Positions 6,709 to 10,011 of a stretch of 10,011 nt of DNA are shown here, piece after piece (the first letter of the stretch is position 1; every line of letters starts with the position of its first letter). Source of the DNA: Lachnospiraceae bacterium (GTDB lineage: Bacteria; Bacillota_A; Clostridia; Lachnospirales; Lachnospiraceae). Below the pieces are notes generated by a model. That model saw nothing but the letters and a program-made list of their open reading frames with translations. It did no database searches and was not told the DNA's origin. Both the position numbers and the translations under genes were made by a program. The DNA lies in the NCBI GenBank assembly GCA_024689605.1, contig JAILDD010000038.1:1-10011 (forward strand), read 5' to 3'.

Positions 6709-7080
6709 TTATTTTGTGTTGCTTTCACTGCCAAGCAGTTTGTATCTGATAATATAATAGTCATCCACACCCGCCACGCTCTCAATCCTGACAGTTATTT
6801 TATCCCCGCTTTTTATATCAGGCTCAGCATCAGAAACAAAATTCAAATGCGTACCCGCATGTAAATCGTATCCAAAGTCCTCAACCTCTGTAACCTCTTC
6901 CGCACTAAATGATACAATCTTCCCAACTGTATCATCACCGTTATCAAGAGCAACCTCAAAAGTGCTTGCATCTTTATAATCACATTCCGGTGTAGAACAT
7001 GCAGTCAGATAAATTAATGCAGCAAAAACAATAAATCCGTATTTCCACTTTTTCAGCTTTTTTCTATTATTTCTCATCAC
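6709..7080 (-). CDS. Small lipoprotein with an OB-like beta domain
   Basis: This protein of 123 residues (122 from the ATG) is a clear lipoprotein. A very basic N-terminus (RNNRKKLKKWK) leads to a hydrophobic core and the lipobox LTAC with lipidated Cys28, so the mature part is held on the outer face of the membrane. The mature domain (about 35-115) reads as a short beta barrel: VGKIVSFSAEEV, then DLHAGTHLNF, then IKSGDKITVRIESV and YYIIRYKLL. This recalls OB-like domains in other Clostridial lipoproteins, though I cannot verify the family. Two start codons are adjacent, GTG 7080 and ATG 7077; both are served by GGGAGAG at spacings of 5 and 8 nt, and ATG seems the more likely. It sits between two membrane protein genes (53 and 36 bp gaps, no terminator) and is therefore probably co-expressed with them. 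Confidence 0.75.
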   Translation of the reverse strand: MMRNNRKKLKKWKYGFIVFAALIYLTACSTPECDYKDASTFEVALDNGDDTVGKIVSFSAEEVTEVEDFGYDLHAGTHLNFVSDAEPDIKSGDKITVRIESVAGVDDYYIIRYKLLGSESNTK

Positions 7081-7133
7081 TCCAACTCTCCCGAAAAATC
7101 AAAATCATCGCTGTTAACTTTCCAGTTTCCATC

Positions 7134-8273
7134 CTACTGCCTATCAACATGATATACAGTTTTCTTACTTTTTTTACCCTCTGAAAGATCCAATGAGCGG
7201 ACATAGTCAATCCATGAATCAGAAGAATCCAAAATAAGCTGGTCCATCATAAAATTCTTCAGTTCGTCATCAGACAATCCCCAGGCCATCAACTTAAGTG
7301 TCGACTGATTTGCCATCAAATACAAATATGCGTCCACTGCAATCAAATCTGATAGATCGCTCGACATATCCTCTGCCGCATTCGAGTTCTCATATACCAC
7401 CTCAAAACTTATTGTATCCGTCGAGTAGCTGGGATCTCCAATTTCATATGAAAGCATATTTTCCCGAATATAAGCTTCAAGTATCGCAGTTGTGAATTCG
7501 TCCATTTTTTCCTGACTTGAATAACTCAAGGAAGAATAATCTATGCCAATTTCGGAGAGCATAGCCTGCGTACCCAAAGTCAGCAGAAATACCAATGCCT
7601 CATCGCTTCCGGATGTTTCACTTATATCCGAGTACGTAAACATACCGTCTAAATCACCCTCGCTGTAGGCCTGCAAAAAGTTTTCCAAAACTTCTTTTGC
7701 ATCACGAATATCCGACTCTATAATGCCATACTCAGATTCCGAATCAATTAAAAGATCTATGTTCGTCACAAGCTTCTTCTGCGTGTCATTCAACACATCA
7801 TAATCTGATCTGGCTTCAGCTATTATACTTCCATCCTCCCATTCGACATCCCCGATAGATTTGATTTCTTCAATAACCTCGTTAGCCCGTAGTTTGTTAT
7901 ACTCATTTCTTGCTTTTTTTAATTCTTCGACATTGGTCACAAACCGCTGACTTTTAGCATCCAATTTGGCAAAAGATAATTCGGCAGCCAAAATACTCTC
8001 ACCACTATTTGTACTTACTGTTCCCAGGTAACTTATAGCGTTAATTGTCCCCTCTACTGCCGCTTTTTGATCTTTATTCAAATAATAGTTTTTGAAATAA
8101 AATGTAATTCCAAATATAGCAGCTCCTATCACAAGTACAGACACAATCACTCCCACTATGATTCCTATAATATTCTTCTTTTTATTAGTATTCTTCTTAT
8201 CAGTTTCTGGGTTTGTATCTTCTTTTACACTACTGTTTTCAATTTGCTCACTCTGAATATTCAAGTCATCCAT
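7134..8273 (-). CDS. Single-pass membrane protein with two helical repeats and an NTF2/DUF5105-like extracellular domain
   Basis: This 379-residue protein has a hydrophilic N-terminal tail ending in KKNTNKKK and one membrane helix (about 34-60); the rest is predicted outside. Two tandem repeats follow (about 72-128 and 131-187), sharing the pattern I-x2-I-x2-[IL]G-x-V, then A-x3-[FY]-x2-L, then [LF]VTN, then L and EY. This helical module is common in Firmicutes surface proteins. The C-terminal part (about 190-379) begins VLENFLQAYSEGDLDGMF, the usual opening of NTF2-like/DUF5105 domains, which mostly lack a known activity. It is the first gene of the envelope operon, with a strong AGGGAGGG 5 nt before ATG 8273. 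It is read from the promoter region that carries inverted repeat site A. The AT-rich composition differs from the GTPase region. A sensing or adhesive role is possible, not shown. Confidence 0.75.
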   Translation of the reverse strand: MDDLNIQSEQIENSSVKEDTNPETDKKNTNKKKNIIGIIVGVIVSVLVIGAAIFGITFYFKNYYLNKDQKAAVEGTINAISYLGTVSTNSGESILAAELSFAKLDAKSQRFVTNVEELKKARNEYNKLRANEVIEEIKSIGDVEWEDGSIIAEARSDYDVLNDTQKKLVTNIDLLIDSESEYGIIESDIRDAKEVLENFLQAYSEGDLDGMFTYSDISETSGSDEALVFLLTLGTQAMLSEIGIDYSSLSYSSQEKMDEFTTAILEAYIRENMLSYEIGDPSYSTDTISFEVVYENSNAAEDMSSDLSDLIAVDAYLYLMANQSTLKLMAWGLSDDELKNFMMDQLILDSSDSWIDYVRSLDLSEGKKSKKTVYHVDRQ

Positions 8274-8327
8274 ATTATCCCTCCCTGTGACCGACTGTTT
8301 TCAAATCATGTGATTTCCTTTCATTTT

Positions 8328-8333
8328 CAGTAT
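8328..8333 (-). promoter_or_regulatory. Probable -10 box of the three-gene envelope operon
   Basis: On the minus strand TATACT (5/6 match) lies about 55 nt before ATG 8273. The position expected for the -35 box is a poor GAATTT-like hexamer that falls at the edge of inverted repeat site A (8352-8378). A weak -35 overlapped by a palindrome is the usual picture for a promoter controlled by a bound protein, but this is inference. Confidence 0.45.
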
Positions 8334-8351
8334 ACAAAAAATCCAAAAATT

Positions 8352-8378
8352 AAATTCCCACCAAAATAGTGGGGATTT
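8352..8378. repeat. Inverted repeat site A upstream of the envelope operon
   Basis: The arms AAATTCCCAC (8352-8361) and GTGGGGATTT (8369-8378) are complementary at 9 of 10 positions, with a 7-nt centre CAAAATA. In plus-strand RNA the tenth pair is a G-U wobble. A related element, site B, lies on the other side of the HTH gene and shares GTGGGGATTT exactly. It could be an operator for the operon promoter or, on the minus strand, a weak terminator for the HTH gene, as T-rich sequence follows. Confidence 0.65.
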
Positions 8379-8423
8379 GCAAGCAGATATCTGTCATTCA
8401 TTGCCTGACAGTTTACGCAACCC

Positions 8424-8846
8424 TTATGCGTGCAGGCACTCATCAACACTGAGCGAATCATATATATGGTTGTTTATAGCGACTATAATGCAGGCATCCC
8501 GGGAAATCTTGGGATATAGTTCACTCATCCCGTAGAGCTTAAGGGCACGGTTTGTCTCTGTCAGATCAAAATGGCCCGCCAGGCACAGCCGTATGATCAG
8601 ATCTCGATTTTTAGTATGCTTTTCCATAGTGATGATCTTACCCCCATAGGATTCTGATACTCCCGCAGACAGGTAAACATCCTTCAGAAATAACCCCTTC
8701 TTTTCAACTGTATTTTTCATGTGATAATAGAATGCCTTGTTGTCGTCCTTAAGTTCTGCCCTGTTCTCTTCAAGGTAGCGCGGGATATCCTCCATTTTGA
8801 TCCCGTCAAGTCTTTTGAATAAGACAGCTGTGGGAAACTCCTCCAT
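8424..8846 (-). CDS. XRE-like helix-turn-helix regulator
   Basis: This 140-residue protein resembles a family of Clostridial XRE-like regulators. The helix-turn-helix region (about 52-107) reads GLFLKDVYLSAGVSESYGGK then NRDLIIRLCLA and DLTETNRALKLYGMSELY. The conserved tail follows (YPKISRDACIIVAINN, 111-126). The segment before it (about 15-35) resembles the short N-terminal helix seen in these proteins. I place the start at ATG 8846, because GGAGGAG lies 6 nt upstream; the longer frame from TTG 8861 would begin inside that ribosome binding site. It probably binds DNA in the cytoplasm. The related inverted repeats on both sides (8352-8378 and 8907-8935) are natural candidate targets, which would make it a regulator of itself and of the envelope operon. 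Partners and signal are unknown. Confidence 0.75.
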   Translation of the reverse strand: MEEFPTAVLFKRLDGIKMEDIPRYLEENRAELKDDNKAFYYHMKNTVEKKGLFLKDVYLSAGVSESYGGKIITMEKHTKNRDLIIRLCLAGHFDLTETNRALKLYGMSELYPKISRDACIIVAINNHIYDSLSVDECLHA

Positions 8847-8935
8847 GATACACTCCTCCAAAACATCTTTCTGTATTTACGGATAGCGTATCATTTTTTG
8901 CCGATTAAAATCCCCACCAGAATGGTGGTGGAAAT
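8839..8935. promoter_or_regulatory. Upstream region of the XRE-like gene with inverted repeat site B
   Basis: Positions 8914-8928 form a perfect hairpin, CCACCA with TGGTGG around a GAA triloop. It is embedded in AAAATCCCC on the left and GGAAATT on the right (8907-8935). Minus-strand reading gives GTGGGGATTTTAAT, in which GTGGGGATTT is identical to one arm of site A and TTTAAT could be a -10 box without a convincing -35. The ribosome binding site GGAGGAG of the HTH gene is at 8853-8859. Confidence 0.5.
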
Positions 8936-8962
8936 TGCATTTTATGTTTGATAAGACTGCAA

Positions 8963-8993
8963 TTGACAAACAACCTTAAAGTGATAGCATATT
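8963..8993 (+). promoter_or_regulatory. Candidate promoter of the plus-strand XRE regulator
   Basis: TTGACA (8963-8968) is a perfect -35 box. CATATT (8988-8993) is a 4/6 -10 box at a long 19-bp spacing, with TATTAT overlapping just downstream. The palindrome and tandem repeat at 9030-9066 would lie in the transcribed leader just downstream, where a bound protein could block polymerase. Confidence 0.4.
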
Positions 8994-9029
8994 ATATGGA
9001 TGTCTTTCATTTAGGCAGCAAATCTCCTA

Positions 9030-9066
9030 TGGCAGAATGCCACATTTAGATGTCCACATTAGATGT
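9030..9066. repeat. Operator-like palindrome plus tandem 14/13-nt repeat
   Basis: TGGCA-GAA-TGCCA (9030-9042) is a perfect palindrome. Overlapping its end, CCACATTTAGATGT (9040-9053) is followed at once by CCACATTAGATGT (9054-9066), identical but for one T. Each copy contains ACAT and ATGT half-sites. A degenerate third copy (GATGTC then CATTTAG) lies at about 8999-9014. It sits 52 bp before the XRE-family gene and looks like a set of binding sites for that protein. Confidence 0.65.
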
Positions 9067-9117
9067 AAAGCTACTTGGTCAAATTAATCATAAAATATAG
9101 CGAAAGGCAATTGCATC

Positions 9118-9636
9118 ATGGGAAAAAAATCTGTCAAAGAAAATAAAAACATTTATTTCCAAAGCCGTGAAGAAGCTGGCCTGACAAGAGCACAGGCGAG
9201 CGAGCTCATGGACTTCATATCAGAAAGCCGCATAGAAAAGATTGAAAGCGAAAAAGTAACTGTGCAGCCGGAAGATGTGGTTGCAATGGCTGAAGCATAT
9301 AAGAAACCCGCTTTATGCAATTACTACTGCTCCCATGAATGCCGTATCGGACAGGAATATGTTCCCGAAATAAAGTTATCCTCACTGGCCGAGATTTCAA
9401 TGGGGCTCTTAGCATCCATCAATTCACTCAACCAGCAGAAGGAACGCCTCGTAGAGATTGCAGAGGACGGCAAACTGACAGAAGATGAAATCCCGGATTT
9501 CCTGGCTATACAGGAGCGTCTGGAAAAACTCTCCATGACTATTGATTCATTAAGGCTCTGGATGGACCACGCCATAGCAAACGGACAGTTTGATAAAGAG
9601 ACCCTCAGGAAGATTAAGGAAGTCTCGGAGTCGTGA
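9118..9636 (+). CDS. XRE-family DNA-binding regulator with Cys-x3-Cys-x3-Cys motif
   Basis: This 172-residue protein has an N-terminal XRE/Cro-type helix-turn-helix (about 10-65), including REEAGLTRAQASEL, SRIEKIESEK and PEDVVAMAEAYKKP. Immediately after come LCNYYCSHECRIGQEYVPEI with Cys67, Cys71 and Cys75. The C-terminal half (about 85-170) is predicted helical and probably coiled (AEISMGLLASINSLNQQKERLVEI, then IQERLEKLSMTIDSLRLWMD). This composition is a recurrent regulator type in Clostridia. The three cysteines could bind a metal, a cluster or sense redox; no partner residue is obvious. It starts at ATG 9118 with a weak AAAGG about 10 nt upstream. It is divergent from the minus-strand HTH gene, separated by a 271-bp region rich in repeats. 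It probably regulates itself and perhaps nearby genes; targets are not known. Confidence 0.85.
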   Translation: MGKKSVKENKNIYFQSREEAGLTRAQASELMDFISESRIEKIESEKVTVQPEDVVAMAEAYKKPALCNYYCSHECRIGQEYVPEIKLSSLAEISMGLLASINSLNQQKERLVEIAEDGKLTEDEIPDFLAIQERLEKLSMTIDSLRLWMDHAIANGQFDKETLRKIKEVSES

Positions 9637-9828
9637 TTCAGTGTGACTGCTTTCCATCTAAAACCTTGTAACGACCCTATACCTATCCTTATAAATCTAC
9701 ATTAAACCCCGGCCGGTACTTGTTAGCTCAACCATTAGCGATAATTCCTCCGAATCATACTCTCTTGCATTCGTGAGATCTGAAGCTGTGCCATCTATAT
9801 TTCACTATACAATATCTGCACATTGATT

Positions 9829-9948
9829 TTAACACGCATATGACGACAGAACCCTTCCATTGACAACCCTCATTCTTTGTACTAAACTGTAGCCACAATT
9901 CGAGTGAATTCTCACACCGGCTCCTTGTGCCGGATGTATCAAGGGCAT
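9829..9948 (-). CDS. Doubtful 39-residue small ORF
   Basis: ATG 9948 is preceded by AAGAGG at 4 nt spacing, and the frame runs to TAA at 9829-9831. The product is basic, with two Cys near Gly/Tyr and an end RVLSSYAC. It overlaps, in another frame, a longer open frame from the right edge (9755 onward), so at most one is likely to be real. No family is recognised and coding potential is untested. Confidence 0.2.
   Translation of the reverse strand: MPLIHPAQGAGVRIHSNCGYSLVQRMRVVNGRVLSSYAC
9860..9888 (+). promoter_or_regulatory. Candidate plus-strand promoter near the right edge
   Basis: TTGACA (9860-9865), a 17-bp spacer and TAAACT (9883-9888) make a plausible sigma-A promoter pointing out of the window. 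The short CCGGC/GCCGG stem-loop would be near the start of the transcript. Nothing downstream inside the window identifies the target. Confidence 0.35.
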
Positions 9949-10011
9949 ATCGCCTCTTATTCACCGTATTAACAGAAACAGAGGCATTACCCGTATAGGC
10001 GCCCCATAGGC

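Larger units (their letters stand above)
9637..10011. other. 375-bp tail without a recognisable gene
   Basis: I can name no gene here. On the minus strand one frame is open from the right edge to a stop at 9755. Another frame holds a 39-residue reading frame (9829-9948) with AAGAGG 4 nt before its ATG. A 12-codon frame (9697-9735) follows GGAGG at 9747-9751. Promoter-like pairs lie on both strands: plus TTGACA-17-TAAACT (9860-9888) and minus TTAAAA-17-TATAGT (9804-9832). A short CCGGC/GCCGG stem is at about 9918-9933. No terminator for the XRE gene is visible. It could be a degraded gene, a small-RNA locus or an interspersed repeat. Confidence 0.4.

Noticed and set aside
8391..8411. CTGTCA/TGACAG inverted repeat after the XRE-like gene
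   Set aside because: It has a 6-bp stem with a 9-nt loop and no T-run on either strand. It is too weak to call a terminator, though it could be part of a composite 3' end.
9755..10009. Minus-strand open frame entering from the right edge
   Set aside because: No known domain, unusual Cys/Arg composition, and an overlapping alternative frame with its own ribosome binding site; not reported as a gene.
1..10011. CRISPR array, transposase, phage or toxin-antitoxin genes
   Set aside because: No regularly spaced repeats, no transposase or integrase motifs, and no toxin-antitoxin pair. The two XRE-like genes lack adjacent small toxin partners.

Overview
The window looks like the chromosome of a low-to-moderate GC Firmicute of the class Clostridia, probably Lachnospiraceae (Butyrivibrio or Roseburia-like). 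The reasons are strong AGGAGG-type ribosome binding sites, a polyglycerolphosphate lipoteichoic-acid synthase-like enzyme with a TPTPTPAP linker, two XRE-like regulators of the kind common in Clostridia, and a stable-RNA promoter of Clostridia style. This is a family-resemblance judgement; no marker gene lies inside the window.

Left part (1-3300), all on the minus strand. At the left edge a very strong stable-RNA promoter (TTGACA, 17 bp, TAATCT, with an AT-rich upstream element) fires out of the window, probably into an rRNA operon. Next come a tRNA-Ser(GCU) gene with its own perfect-consensus promoter and terminator, a small FMN-binding split-barrel protein, and a 771-residue LtaS-like membrane enzyme with recognisable metal and substrate residues and two long low-complexity extracellular segments.

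Centre (3300-5840), plus strand. A CorA-type Mg2+/Co2+ channel is followed 69 bp later by a GTPase with a membrane-associating DUF697-like C-terminus. The pair ends at a bidirectional terminator shared with the convergent operon to its right.

Right part (5800-9640) is more AT-rich and looks accessory. A minus-strand operon encodes three envelope proteins of unknown function: a single-pass membrane protein with two tandem helical repeats and an NTF2/DUF5105-like tail, a small lipoprotein, and a zinc-ribbon/two-helix/DUF4352-like protein. Upstream lies a minus-strand XRE-like regulator, flanked on both sides by related inverted repeats, one of which overlaps the probable promoter of the envelope operon. 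Divergent from it is a second XRE-family regulator with a Cys-x3-Cys-x3-Cys motif, preceded by a perfect palindrome and a tandem 14/13-nt repeat that look like operators.

The last 375 bases hold no gene I can name, only overlapping short reading frames and promoter-like sequences on both strands. The best candidate for something undescribed is the 5860-9117 block, in which regulator(s) with repeated operator-like sites may control a secreted or membrane module. That link is inferred from layout and repeats only.
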